Origin: Nitrospira sp. ND1
GTDB taxonomy: Bacteria; Nitrospirota; Nitrospiria; Nitrospirales; Nitrospiraceae
Assembly: GCF_900170025.1 (NCBI RefSeq)
Contig: NZ_FWEX01000005.1
Location: 295,073-359,072, forward strand
Direction: 5' to 3'
Length of the DNA: 64,000 nucleotides
Shown: positions 1 to 7,972 of the stretch, piece after piece
Numbering within the stretch: the first letter of the stretch is position 1
How the letters are laid out: every line of letters starts with the position of its first letter
Notes under the pieces: model-generated
What the model saw: only the letters and a program-made list of their open reading frames with translations
Told to the model about the DNA's origin: nothing
The model's database searches: none
Position numbers and translations under genes: made by a program

Positions 1-1310
1 TCCAGTTGCAGCGTGCCCTTGCTCTCAACGGTGCCCTGTTGATTGAGCCGAAAACCGGCTGACACCGGCCACGAGCCCTTCAACGGCACATGGATCCCGT
101 TCACCGTCACATGCAGGTCATCGATTGCCAACTGCGCCGGCGTCTTTAGACTCCGATCTTCGAACGCCACCTGCGCCTTGGTTACCTCAATCGCCTGCAC
201 GTCCACCGACCAGGACTGCCCGGAATCCGTCGCAGGCCGCTGCGGCTCAACCGGGTCCTCCCGGGAAGCCGCAACCGGAGTAAAGAGTGGTTTAAAATTC
301 ACGACGCCGTCCTCGGCAAGCCAGGCACGGATCTCTGCACCGCTCAGCGCAATCGTCCCGACTCCCGCCTCCCGCTTTGGAAGGTCCATGCGAATGCCTT
401 CGAACGCCAACGCCGGCACCGTCATGACCGGATCACGCTCCCCCGCCGCAGACAGCCGGAAATCGGACAGTAGGAATTTTCCCTCGTTCACCTGCAGGTT
501 GACCGGAGCAGCCGAAGTATCAAAGTGATACCGGGCATCGACGAGGACGGCCCCGCTCAGGATGTCGAATCGAAATCGATCGCGCAGACTCGGCCAGAAC
601 GTGTTGAGTTTGACGTTTGACAGAGAGACATGCCCGTCGGATTCCAGCGGATCGAGGTGGACCGTCCCTTCCCAGGCCAGCGTTTCGCCCTCGCCGAACT
701 CGGCCGAGAAGGCATAGGCGTTTTCACCCCCGCGCCGGGTGCCGAAATTGCGCAGCGTGATCTCAATCGGCACCACATCGATCGTCACCGGTTTGCGTTT
801 CGAATCGTCCCGGTACTCGATGACCCCCTGCCGGATGCTCAGAAGACGGATCTCGACCGGCGGCACAGGGGCGTTCTCCGCCTTGGTATCGGCTGGTGGG
901 GCAAGATCGGCCGGTGAGTCTTGAGACGGCGGCACCAGCCCCAGCAGATTCAACGTGCCATCGGCCCGGATGTGGACAAGGCCAAAGGGGAGGGTCAATC
1001 GGATTTCGTCGAACAGATAGGCCGACCGCACCAACGAGGTCCCTTCGAAGTCCACGAAGAGTTCTTCGAACCCCAGCATGGGCGTCTGATCCGGCTCCCG
1101 AATCTCGAAGGCCGTCAACATCAGCGAAAAGGTAAATGGATTGATCCGGACGTCACCGAGCACGACAGGGTGCCGAAGACGTTCGGCCAAGGCAGGAATC
1201 GCGTAGGTCTTGACGGCATAGGGCGCGACGACAAAACCGAGCAGCGCATAGAGCGCGACGATGCCACAGAGCACAATGAGGGCTGTTCGATACCGCGACA
1301 AGAGCGTCAT
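1..1310 (-). CDS. DUF748 (AsmA-like) protein, 5' part, runs off the window
   Basis: The minus-strand frame is open from an ATG at 1310 to the window edge with no stop (436 codons visible). The N-terminus is a short basic stretch followed by one hydrophobic segment (about residues 9-31), as in an inner-membrane anchor. The following sequence has the pattern of DUF748 proteins: a V-V-L-G-x-V-x-x-N-P-F-T-F-S-L motif near residue 48, then a glycine/asparagine-rich D-G-T-L-N-L-L-G-L segment near residue 118. Family members are large AsmA-related envelope proteins of poorly defined role, probably in lipid or outer-membrane homeostasis. The start codon lies only 21 nt downstream of the 3' end of a tRNA-Arg fragment and lacks a clear Shine-Dalgarno, so its native leader may have been altered by island insertion. 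Confidence 0.8.
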   Translation of the reverse strand, partial: MTLLSRYRTALIVLCGIVALYALLGFVVAPYAVKTYAIPALAERLRHPVVLGDVRINPFTFSLMLTAFEIREPDQTPMLGFEELFVDFEGTSLVRSAYLFDEIRLTLPFGLVHIRADGTLNLLGLVPPSQDSPADLAPPADTKAENAPVPPVEIRLLSIRQGVIEYRDDSKRKPVTIDVVPIEITLRNFGTRRGGENAYAFSAEFGEGETLAWEGTVHLDPLESDGHVSLSNVKLNTFWPSLRDRFRFDILSGAVLVDARYHFDTSAAPVNLQVNEGKFLLSDFRLSAAGERDPVMTVPALAFEGIRMDLPKREAGVGTIALSGAEIRAWLAEDGVVNFKPLFTPVAASREDPVEPQRPATDSGQSWSVDVQAIEVTKAQVAFEDRSLKTPAQLAIDDLHVTVNGIHVPLKGSWPVSAGFRLNQQGTVESKGTLQL

Positions 1311-1331
1311 GTCAGGAACACGTTGAGGAGG

Positions 1332-1377
1332 TGGTGCGCCCGGTTGGAATCGAACCAACGACCCTCAGCTTAGAAGG
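1332..1377 (-). repeat. Displaced 3' half of tRNA-Arg(TCT): attachment-site scar
   Basis: Read on the minus strand, the segment contains the anticodon loop with TCT, the 3' anticodon-stem strand, a variable region, a complete T arm (GGTTCGATTCC core) and an acceptor strand ending in an encoded CCA at 1334-1332. Upstream of the loop the sequence does not pair with the 3' stem strand, so the 5' half of the tRNA is missing. This is what remains outside an element that integrated into the anticodon-loop/3' half of a tRNA gene. An intact tRNA-Arg that would mark the other end was not found in the window. It is not a functional tRNA. Confidence 0.85.
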
Positions 1378-1481
1378 CCCACCAGAAGCCAATGATATTA
1401 ATAAAGATTTAGTGTGATTGTATCGCCTAAACGAATGCTAAACCAAGCGAAAATCTTCCTTACAGGTGGGATCAAGTAGGA

Positions 1482-2228
1482 TTAGGTTGGACTGGCATTC
1501 GGGAGTGAAACTGGGAGCGAACCGGGAGTAAAACCGGGAGTGGAATTCGGAGGAATTTCTGAAGAACTATCAGGTTCTATCTGGCTAGGACGTGGGCCCT
1601 GCATTGTCACGATAAAGTGTGCTCTACCGTAGAACTGAAATCCCCACAAAGATGAATCTGGAGCGTCCCACGCTCTGCAATAGCGGTATTTGAACACCGT
1701 GTCGCCTATGTTCACTAAATTTGATGACGTCAGGATTTCAGTGAGTGGTGCGAGATCGGGTCTATAGTGCGTCTCAACCGTCACTCCTGGAGTCAATCTT
1801 TGCCGGTAGTGATGCCACATTAGGCCCACCGCTATGCGTTCAACGACTCGCCGTATCCGGAGCGAGTTAAAGCCGATTTGTGCCGCCCTTCCCACGTAAA
1901 GGCCCCCTGGTGTCCTTACTTCACAAAGTCTGGCTTGGCTCAGTACCGCTCTGCGCAAACCAAGCCCTGTGTTTGGCATGACTCGTTCCGCCCAGAGTCT
2001 GGTTGCGACTGGATCTCTGTATGCGGCCTCACCCGCGACCATGAGACGAAAATATTCGTCATCCAATTTGAATGATTGATTGCAGGTCGGGCAGGCTGGC
2101 ACCGTTACGAGATTTAGAGGTCTGGGCTTAGGGAAAAGACATTTAGGCGGGACGTGATCTCTCGTAGGTATTAAATTTGTCGCACTACAATAAATGCAGA
2201 TTAATTCTGGGCCCTTGGAAGGAGGCAT
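1482..2228 (-). CDS. HNH-endonuclease-like zinc protein
   Basis: A 248-residue protein if started at the ATG at 2228; the frame extends upstream to 2309 but that stretch is basic low-complexity sequence. Near the N-terminus there is C-I-Y-C, then T-R-D-H-V-P-P-K-C-L-F, then V-P-A-C-P-T-C-N. This C-x2-C ... DHVxPK ... C-x2-CN arrangement is that of the beta-beta-alpha-metal core of HNH nucleases, with the two C-x2-C pairs binding structural zinc. The middle region is unassigned. The C-terminus is a proline/serine-rich tail built on a roughly 12-nt tandem repeat (about 1501-1547). Lower GC than the flagellar genes and location just inside a tRNA att scar suggest imported cargo. A restriction or mobile-element role is possible but not shown. 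Confidence 0.6.
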   Translation of the reverse strand: MPPSKGPELICIYCSATNLIPTRDHVPPKCLFPKPRPLNLVTVPACPTCNQSFKLDDEYFRLMVAGEAAYRDPVATRLWAERVMPNTGLGLRRAVLSQARLCEVRTPGGLYVGRAAQIGFNSLRIRRVVERIAVGLMWHHYRQRLTPGVTVETHYRPDLAPLTEILTSSNLVNIGDTVFKYRYCRAWDAPDSSLWGFQFYGRAHFIVTMQGPRPSQIEPDSSSEIPPNSTPGFTPGSLPVSLPNASPT

Positions 2229-2665
2229 TTTATTGTAATCGTATTCCGTTCTTTGGCATGGTTCTATAGCAGATCTATTGTTTGACCTTCTGCGACAAGA
2301 CCGTCGCATCGCGGGCGATGTACTTATTCGAAAGGCCCAAAGTGCGACTGATTGCGATTTATCGCGCTAGTCTATGAAATATAAAGAGAAAGTGGTCATA
2401 GCCGCGCCAACTCGGTTAGGACCATTTATGACCAAATTCGACCTGGAACCGTGACCAAAACCGTGACCAAGAAACTACTTAGATCAGGAAGACACCTTCT
2501 AGCTCACAGGATGGAATGGCTCCACGCCCTTTATCTATTATCTATCGAACCCTTGAGTTCATCATGCAACGGCAATCCTAGCACTGCGTGAGTTACATCG
2601 AGCTCCCTTGAACAGCGATTTTGGTTTCGAAGCCATAGATGGTCGGCTTATGGCTAAAAGCAACT
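2229..2665. other. Gene-free, AT-richer interval in the old island
   Basis: No credible gene is seen on either strand. The most notable content is a pair of direct GTGACCAA-type repeats around 2450-2470 (read on the other strand as GGTCACGG twice, 12 bp apart). They resemble in spacing the GGTTACACTT pairs found at both ends of the tRNA-Thr element. They could be a degraded recombinase arm-site or the remains of an integrase 3' end. Nothing else recognisable was found. Confidence 0.4.
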
Positions 2666-3238
2666 TCACACCAGTTTGCCAGTCTGAAGTGCTTTGCCGA
2701 TCCCGAAGGCAATCCGCCGCGATGCCAACGCTTGCGGAAACTCTACCTTAATAGGAGCAAGGTCATTTCCGATTATCCAAGCATGATCTAATCCGGGCTG
2801 ACCGACGAGTCCCAGGTACTTCGTCTCGGTACGGAGAAACACACATTCGATAACTTTCCAGCTTTCAGCATGAGCACGACCTTCCTTTGCAGCAAACGAG
2901 GCAAAGGCCGCTCTTCGCTCGCTAAGAGGGGGTACTTGGGGATCACCTATGACAACAGTGTCGTCAGATACTGGCTCGCGGTCAGCGATCCATCCAGATC
3001 CGGTGTATTCGATTAGGAGATCCTGAACGGTCATACCGGATTTGGGTATGTATTCGAGGCAATTGTTTGATGAAATAGCAAAGAATGGCTCATCCTCATC
3101 GAACTCGAAAATAACTAGGTCTGAGTCTTGATGCGCGAGAGTAAGAACGAACGGGACATTTTCGCTAGGTGTTCCATCGGTACTGAACTCCAAGGCGAGA
3201 TATTCGTTCATTTGCAAACGTAATTCCGACATTTCCAT
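2666..3238 (-). CDS. Hypothetical acidic protein
   Basis: A 190-residue open frame with even composition and few rare residues; many Asp/Glu in the first 120 residues (including an F-E-F-D-E-D-E-P stretch), no signal peptide, no membrane segment and no family motif that I recognise. The start could be either of two ATGs two codons apart; neither has a good Shine-Dalgarno. Its AT-richer composition resembles the neighbouring HNH-like gene and differs from the GC-rich flagellar region, so it is probably island cargo. The overall look (a small soluble alpha/beta protein) is compatible with an immunity or SMI1/KNR4-like protein, but I see no diagnostic motif and assign no function. Confidence 0.5.
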   Translation of the reverse strand: MEMSELRLQMNEYLALEFSTDGTPSENVPFVLTLAHQDSDLVIFEFDEDEPFFAISSNNCLEYIPKSGMTVQDLLIEYTGSGWIADREPVSDDTVVIGDPQVPPLSERRAAFASFAAKEGRAHAESWKVIECVFLRTETKYLGLVGQPGLDHAWIIGNDLAPIKVEFPQALASRRIAFGIGKALQTGKLV

Positions 3239-3343
3239 GATAGATCACTCAGCAGTAAGAAGAGTGTGTCTATTGGGAACCCCGCCCCTGTCCCCGCGAG
3301 TCCAGCCTCGTGATTCTACTTTAACCATATAGATCAAGTGAAG

Positions 3344-3400
3344 CGGGGGCTGCGCCCCCGATCCCCCCGGCCGTCCGGTCCAATGGTCCGGATCGGCCGG
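3344..3400. repeat. GC-rich hairpin cluster beside the Rep-like module
   Basis: Two strong inverted repeats lie side by side. The first is CGGGGGC-TGC-GCCCCCG (3344-3360). The second is formed by CCGGCCGTCCGG (3367-3378) and CCGGATCGGCCGG (3388-3400) around a short loop. They sit in a 366-bp gene-free gap (3239-3604) downstream of the zinc-ribbon and Rep-like genes. Either could be a terminator for the minus-strand module, though no T-run follows; alternatively such extruding hairpins are the usual shape of rolling-circle origins. The remaining part of the gap shows nothing else. Confidence 0.5.
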
Positions 3401-3604
3401 GCGGCCTCGTTGGTCGGAATCTATGCGCGACCAATCTCCCCATGGTTTTAGTACCCCTATTCTCTTCTATACGATTGCAACCAACATTCAAACAGGGCGG
3501 CGGCCAAGCTGACGCATCGCCGCCTTTCAAAAGGTTGGAGCATCCTTCCCTCTCACCCGTGAGGGATAGTGGACGGGTGACAGGGAGAAATGGATTAGAA
3601 CGTA

Positions 3605-3853
3605 TCACCGTCGCCCCGTCAGCCCTGCACACTCCACACAAAGCCAGACTTCGCACATCACGTCGTTCTCCGCATAACAGAACCGCACCCACGCTCGTTC
3701 AATTTGGCAGAACTCACAGAGCCGTTCCTTGGTATGTTCAGGACAAAGCCAGGCTTTCCGCGCCCGGTCATAGGTGGTCGCTTCCCGTCCGCAACAGGCC
3801 GGGCCGAACAGACTCGGCAGCTTTAGATCGCATCGATGCCAGATCATCCTCAC
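3605..3853 (-). CDS. Small cysteine-rich (zinc-ribbon-like) protein
   Basis: An 82-residue protein with eight cysteines arranged in pairs: a CC pair near residue 20, C-P-E-H, C-E-F-C, then C and C-V-E-C near the C-terminus. The spacing suggests two zinc-binding knuckles. Its start overlaps the stop of the Rep-like gene by 4 bp (ATGA at 3850-3853), indicating translational coupling and a joint function with it. Small zinc proteins downstream of Rep genes are common in rolling-circle elements, but no specific family is recognised. Confidence 0.6.
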   Translation of the reverse strand: MRMIWHRCDLKLPSLFGPACCGREATTYDRARKAWLCPEHTKERLCEFCQIERAWVRFCYAENDVMCEVWLCVECAGLTGRR

Positions 3854-4563
3854 ACCTCCTGGTAGACCAGCCCCTTCCCCAGCACGAGTTGCAGAATGGT
3901 GCCGCTAAACCAAATGGGATGCCCAGAGAGCAGATCCTCCCAGGTCTTAATGAACACGATTCGAGGGATTTCGATCTCGCCCCTGATCCGGCGATAGGCG
4001 TTCCGGGTGGACCACTGGTGGCGCATTTCTTCCCAGAGTCGGCTGATGGGAAAGCCGAGGGACCGTTTCCAGGACCAACACATATTCACGTAGCCGCATT
4101 GATCTTGGACGTATTGGCTGATGACGTAGCGGCTCAGCCGGTTCCGGGACCGATGGCTGGGCTGATAGGCCTTGATCCAGACGACTGGAGCCCCGTGGAG
4201 GGCCTGCCATTGCGTGGAGAGCCATTCCTGAGAGATCCAGAAGCGGCGAGCACGCTCCCCATCCGGCACCCGCCAAGCCCAAAAGATGTGCAGCACGCCA
4301 TGCCCTTCTTCCGTCCTGACCTGGTAATACTCCAAGCCCTGAAAGCCGAGTTGACGTTCGATCCGTTGACGCAGTTGCTTGTGATGATACGTCAGCTTCT
4401 CCGCATCCCCGCCTTCCGCCGTGGACAGCGTGACCCACAGCACTTGGAACTGGTGGCATTCCCAGAACCAGAGGAGCGACCGCACCCGGTGATAGCCTCG
4501 TTTCTGCTTTCGCGTCCATTCCCCCGCCACTGGTTCCCGCCGAAACTCCTTCCAGCGGCTCAT
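3850..4563 (-). CDS. Rolling-circle Rep-like protein with atypical HUH motif
   Basis: A 237-residue basic, tryptophan-rich protein. About residue 85 it carries E-E-G-H-G-V-L-H-I-F-W, which aligns with the metal-binding motif of HUH endonucleases (usually L-H-x-H) but with Phe in place of the second His. About residue 145 there is R-Y-V-I-S-Q-Y-V-Q-D-Q, matching the tyrosine motif (Y-x3-Y) of Rep or relaxase proteins, followed by a W-S-W-K segment. The gene is flanked by a coupled HTH gene upstream (4-bp overlap) and a coupled zinc-ribbon gene downstream, a compact replication module. The altered second His may be a natural variant or a sign of decay. Family assignment is by motif only. Confidence 0.6.
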   Translation of the reverse strand: MSRWKEFRREPVAGEWTRKQKRGYHRVRSLLWFWECHQFQVLWVTLSTAEGGDAEKLTYHHKQLRQRIERQLGFQGLEYYQVRTEEGHGVLHIFWAWRVPDGERARRFWISQEWLSTQWQALHGAPVVWIKAYQPSHRSRNRLSRYVISQYVQDQCGYVNMCWSWKRSLGFPISRLWEEMRHQWSTRNAYRRIRGEIEIPRIVFIKTWEDLLSGHPIWFSGTILQLVLGKGLVYQEV

Positions 4564-4769
4564 CGGGCAGCCTCCGCTTGAGGAATCACCGGCCTCAGGC
4601 CGGCAGCCAGAATCCGTTCCAATTCCTCAATGGGAATCCGCACGGCGCGCACCGACGGCTTCACATAGGCGATCTGCCGTTTCAGGATGGCTTTCCTAAT
4701 CGTGCTTTCTTTGAGCCCTAACCGGTTCGCCGCTTCTCGAATGGTGATCAATTTTGTACTGGGGACCAT
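4560..4769 (-). CDS. HTH DNA-binding protein (excisionase/MerR-like)
   Basis: A 69-residue protein started at the ATG at 4769, which has an excellent Shine-Dalgarno (AAGGAGG, 6 nt away); the frame also extends 9 codons upstream. The pattern I-R-E-A-A-N-R-L-G-L-K-E-S-T-I-R-K-A-I is a clear helix-turn-helix, followed by a wing-like K-P-S-V-R-A-V-R-I-P segment, as in the HTH_17/excisionase family that binds near element ends or autoregulates. It overlaps the Rep-like gene by 4 bp. A perfect 9-bp inverted repeat lies 33-60 bp upstream of its start and is a good operator candidate. Confidence 0.75.
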   Translation of the reverse strand: MVPSTKLITIREAANRLGLKESTIRKAILKRQIAYVKPSVRAVRIPIEELERILAAGLRPVIPQAEAAR

Positions 4770-4801
4770 CGGACACCTCCTTACAGAATGGTTCAAAAAT
4801 G

Positions 4802-4829
4802 ATCACGGCTGATATTATTGAGCCGTGAT
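4802..4829. promoter_or_regulatory. Inverted-repeat operator candidate between divergent genes
   Basis: ATCACGGCT at 4802-4810 and its exact complement AGCCGTGAT at 4821-4829 are separated by an AT-rich 10-bp spacer. The site lies in the 202-bp intergenic region between the minus-strand HTH gene and the plus-strand CGNR-like gene, so one bound regulator could control both directions. The geometry suits a dimeric HTH protein. Confidence 0.55.
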
Positions 4830-4971
4830 TCTTCTTGACACCCATTAGCAAGGCGGAGGTACACTTGCCAAACACATTCCGGTGGAGACGGCCCTTTCGC
4901 ACGACACATTTTTCGGTGGTGTTGGGATTAAGAACTGAGGGAGGGGTCCACGTGAAAAAGGAGCCGAAGGC

Positions 4972-5637
4972 ATGAGCGCACAGGGACATGCAGAGCAGGA
5001 CTTTCAATTGGAGTATGAGAAGGCGATGGAGCGTATCCAGACGATGCCAGATGGCGCCGTGGGTTGGATGCTCCGGTTTTTACAGACCGACCTGGAGGCC
5101 TTGACGCCCACGGAATGGACGCTGGTGGCGTTTGAGGTCGCGGCCTTTGTCGATGAGACGGGGGAGCGGTATGGCGGGATGATGGCCCCGGAAAGTGGCT
5201 GGAGCGTGGAGGGCGTGCCTCATGCGAAGAACTATCAGACGATACCGAGTCGCAAAGAAGCCCTGGACATTCAAGCTACCGTCCTGGAGCAGTTAGAGCT
5301 CTATTGGCATGAAGGCTACACCACCTTCACGTTTCCGCAGATGACGCTGGTAGCGGTGTCGCCGGGTGAGGGGTCTGACGAGGCCGGGACGGTCATCGTG
5401 AGCGCGAAACGCAAGGCGAAGGAGTTTGAATACCGATTTGTCCACCTCCTGGCCCAAACGGGGGACTACATTCGACGCTGTCCGGAATGCGCCACGATCT
5501 TTTTCGCGATCCGACGCGACCAGCTATACTGTCAGCCGCGCTGCCAAAACCGAGTCGCAGCGAGAAAGTGGCGCGAGGCCCAGAAGACCGGGGAGCGAAA
5601 GGAGAGCCACCGTGGCAAGAAAAGCAGGAAAGGATAG
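4972..5637 (+). CDS. CGNR-like zinc-finger protein
   Basis: A 221-residue soluble protein. The C-terminal 45 residues hold C-P-E-C-A-T-I-F-F-A-I-R-R-D-Q-L-Y-C-x3-C-Q-N-R-V-A-A-R-K-W-R, which follows the pattern of CGNR zinc fingers (C-x2-C ... C-x3-C-x-N-R), a DNA-binding module usually at the C-terminus of transcription regulators. The N-terminal 150 residues show no recognised domain. The protein ends in a strongly basic tail. It is divergent from the HTH/Rep module and ends 8 bp before the IS21 insertion, so its 3' flank has been replaced by the IS. It may be a regulator of the old island. Confidence 0.6.
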   Translation: MSAQGHAEQDFQLEYEKAMERIQTMPDGAVGWMLRFLQTDLEALTPTEWTLVAFEVAAFVDETGERYGGMMAPESGWSVEGVPHAKNYQTIPSRKEALDIQATVLEQLELYWHEGYTTFTFPQMTLVAVSPGEGSDEAGTVIVSAKRKAKEFEYRFVHLLAQTGDYIRRCPECATIFFAIRRDQLYCQPRCQNRVAARKWREAQKTGERKESHRGKKSRKG

Positions 5638-5700
5638 AGGCATCTGTCAAGGGTCACCCAAATGTCCTCAGTTCGGGGCATCGAAAATTCCCCACCCGGA

Positions 5701-6480
5701 TTACGTCGTCGTCGCGTCGTCCATTCGCACGAGCCCCGCTTTCAGCTTCTCCTTGAGCCGGTAGGAGTGCCCGCGGATATTGATCGTGATCGCGTGGTGG
5801 AGCACCCGATCCAGGATCGCCGTCGCGAGCACCCGGTCCCCGAACACCTCCCCCCAGGCGCCGAAACTCTGGTTACTGGTCAGAATCATCGGCCCCTTCT
5901 CGTAGCGCCGTGAGATGAGTTGGAAAAACAAATTGGCGCCGGTCCGGTCGATCGGCAGATAGCCAATCTCATCGATGATCAGGAGGCGGGGAATCGTGTA
6001 CAGCTTCAGCTTGTCGTCCAGCCGATTCTCCGTGAGGGCCCGGGTGAGCGTCGCAATCATGGCGGCCGCGGTGGTGAACAACACGCGATAGCCCTGTTCG
6101 ATCGCTTTGAGCCCCAACCCAATCGCCAGATGGCTTTTGCCGACGCCGGGCGGCCCGAGCAGCACGACGTTCTCGCCGTGCTCGATGAAGTGGCAGGTCG
6201 CGACCTGCTGCAGGTGCTTCTTATCCAGCGAGGGTTGGTAGGTAAAGTCGAAGGCCTCCAGGCTCTTCACGAACGGGAAGCGGGCGAGACTGGTGCGCAT
6301 CGTGATGTTCTTTTCGGCCTTGGCGGCCACTTCTTCGCCCAGCACCTGGTCGAGGAAGTCGGCGTAGGAGAGGTCCTTGGCCGCCGCCTCTTGCAAGAGC
6401 GCATCGAGCCGCTCGCGGCTCTTCAAGAGCCGCAACCGCGTCAACTGTTCACGGAGCCGTTCCAGTTGTGCCGGGTTCAT
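5701..6480 (-). CDS. istB: IS21-family helper ATPase IstB
   Basis: AAA+ ATPase of 259 residues started at the ATG at 6480 (Shine-Dalgarno GGAGG 7 nt away). Visible motifs are Walker [11 protein letters not shown] (about residue 105), Walker [12 protein letters not shown] (about residue 170), and the S-N-Q-S-F sensor region. IstB assembles on target DNA and activates the IstA transposase. The start overlaps the istA stop in an ATGA, so translation is coupled. Length matches the family and no damage is seen. Confidence 0.93.
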   Translation of the reverse strand: MNPAQLERLREQLTRLRLLKSRERLDALLQEAAAKDLSYADFLDQVLGEEVAAKAEKNITMRTSLARFPFVKSLEAFDFTYQPSLDKKHLQQVATCHFIEHGENVVLLGPPGVGKSHLAIGLGLKAIEQGYRVLFTTAAAMIATLTRALTENRLDDKLKLYTIPRLLIIDEIGYLPIDRTGANLFFQLISRRYEKGPMILTSNQSFGAWGEVFGDRVLATAILDRVLHHAITINIRGHSYRLKEKLKAGLVRMDDATTT

Positions 6481-7745
6481 CGCGGCACCTCCTGCGCCGT
6501 CGCGCTCCCGCACACCGCCTCATAGCACGCCAGATCCCGCACTTCGACCTCCGGCATCGCGCCCGGAGGCAGGGCCGGGGCCGTCCAAGTGGATCGGCGT
6601 TGGCGGGCGGTCCGTGCACTGGCGCCGGGGCCGTGCTCGGGTAGGATGCAGAATTGGTGGGTGCCGGGTAAGACCGGATGCCGCGCGACCTCCCGGTCGC
6701 GATGGAAGATGTACACGAGATCGCCCCGGCGCTGCACCTCGACCCGCTGGCCGATGAGGCGGAAGGGCACGGAGTAGCGGTTGGTCGCCAAGCTGACCAA
6801 ATAGTCCTCGGCCACGATCCGTGAGACACGGGCCTCCTGCTGGAAGCTGCGTTGCCCCGCCAGTGGCACCAGCTGCCCGCGTTCTCGCGCAAAGCGTGCA
6901 ATGGGGGGTTCGTGGGTCGTGCCGTGCAGCCGACAGTCTGCGATGGTGGCGTTCCATTCATCCAGCTGGGCTTGGAAGTCCACGAGATCGATGAACGTCC
7001 GGCCGGGCAGAAAATTCCGCTTCACATACTTCACACCTGATTCGACTTTGCCCTTGGTCTGCGCCCGGTACGGTCGACAGACCCGCGGCTCAAAGCCCCA
7101 ATAGTCGGCAAACGCTTTGAAGGTGGGATTCCAGATCCGCCGCCCCGTGTCATCCGCGTAACACACGGTGCGTGGGCGATCATAGAGATGCTCCCGGGTG
7201 TGGCCGCCGAAATGGGCGAAGGCCCGTTCATGGGATTCGAGAAACTGGGCGAGCCGCTCATCCGCACAGGCGTAATAGAACCCGCGGCGACTGAAGCCCA
7301 GCGTGAGCACGAACACGTGGACGACCTGCGGGCCGGCGCGAAAGGACACCAGGGCTTGGCCCCAATCAATCTGACTTTGCTGCCCCGGTGGGGTCTCAAA
7401 CCGGAGCAGGGCCCGGTCTGCGTGCCCCTGGACTTCGCGCAGCGGGGCCACACACCGCTTCACGGTCTCGTAACTGCCGGTATAGCCGCGGCTTGCCCGC
7501 AGCTCCTGATACAGAATCCGCGCCGAGTACCCGACCTGTGGGGCGCGGGTCTGCACAAAGTCGGCATGGGCGGTCAGGAGGGTCTCCGCGACCACCGCCC
7601 GCTGGTATGGGCGCCAGGTCGGCTGTCGCAGACTGCGGCGTACGGTCTTGCGATCCAGGTCCAATCGCCGCCCAATCTCAGAAATGGACACGCGCTCCTC
7701 ATCAAACAACCGCCGGATCTCCGCCCACCGTTCCTGATCCACCAT
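6477..7745 (-). CDS. istA: IS21-family transposase IstA
   Basis: A 422-residue transposase starting at the ATG at 7745, chosen because GGGGAGG stands 5 nt upstream; the frame continues further up. The N-terminus has a helix-turn-helix (I-S-E-I-G-R-R-L-D-L-D-R-K-T-V-R-R). The DDE catalytic core begins at Q-I-D-W-G-Q (first Asp), and the K-G-K-V-E-S-G-V-K-Y segment carries the final Glu. A C-terminal beta-rich region binds DNA. IstA and IstB together perform cut-and-paste or copy-out transposition. The reading frame is intact, so the element may still be active. Confidence 0.93.
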   Translation of the reverse strand: MVDQERWAEIRRLFDEERVSISEIGRRLDLDRKTVRRSLRQPTWRPYQRAVVAETLLTAHADFVQTRAPQVGYSARILYQELRASRGYTGSYETVKRCVAPLREVQGHADRALLRFETPPGQQSQIDWGQALVSFRAGPQVVHVFVLTLGFSRRGFYYACADERLAQFLESHERAFAHFGGHTREHLYDRPRTVCYADDTGRRIWNPTFKAFADYWGFEPRVCRPYRAQTKGKVESGVKYVKRNFLPGRTFIDLVDFQAQLDEWNATIADCRLHGTTHEPPIARFARERGQLVPLAGQRSFQQEARVSRIVAEDYLVSLATNRYSVPFRLIGQRVEVQRRGDLVYIFHRDREVARHPVLPGTHQFCILPEHGPGASARTARQRRSTWTAPALPPGAMPEVEVRDLACYEAVCGSATAQEVPR

Positions 7746-7972
7746 GCACGCCTCCCCAGGTTGGTCCACCTGGACGCGCATGATCGTCGTCTCGCTCGTC
7801 TCGTCAAGTCCCATCTCCCGCCTCCTTCTGGTAGAGGGTGGGGAGAATTCAATGACCACACCTGGGGATTATTGGATGACCGCTGACACTCGCGTGCCGT
7901 CATCGGCTGGGCGATGGGCCCGCGCTTGACCGGAGAGTTAACCGAACAGGCCCTCCGCATGGTGAAATATCT

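Larger units (their letters stand above)
5645..7888 (-). mobile_element. IS21-family insertion sequence, complete
   Basis: The element is bounded by imperfect terminal inverted repeats: TGTCAAGGGTCACCC at 5645 and, read from the other end, TGTCAGCGGTCATCC from 7888 inward; both ends are TG...CA. Between them lie istA and istB in the normal order on the minus strand. Both genes are intact. The flanking bases (GCATC on the left, CTCGC on the right) do not form an obvious target duplication, so one side has probably been rearranged after insertion, consistent with the IS pile-up on its right. Confidence 0.85.

Noticed and set aside
921-1373. A plus-strand frame of 150 codons ending in R-L-E-S-N-Q-R-P
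   Set aside because: This is antisense to the DUF748 gene and reads through the reverse complement of the tRNA-Arg fragment, a well-known source of false proteins.
2395-2475. Possible integrase C-terminal remnant on the minus strand (L-V-T-V-L-V-T-V)
   Set aside because: Only about 25 codons between stops, no catalytic motif, and the similarity comes from a short direct repeat; kept only as a repeat observation.
3239-3604. Hairpins as an intrinsic terminator
   Set aside because: No T-run follows either stem on the relevant strand; reported as structure of unknown role.
3442-4581. A 379-codon plus-strand open frame
   Set aside because: It lies antisense over the Rep-like and zinc-ribbon genes, whose overlaps, Shine-Dalgarno and motifs are convincing; its translation is low-complexity and shows no family pattern.
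7889-7972. Orphan 84 bp between IS21 and IS481 as a gene fragment
   Set aside because: Reads open in one frame but is too short and without recognisable similarity; probably leftover flank.
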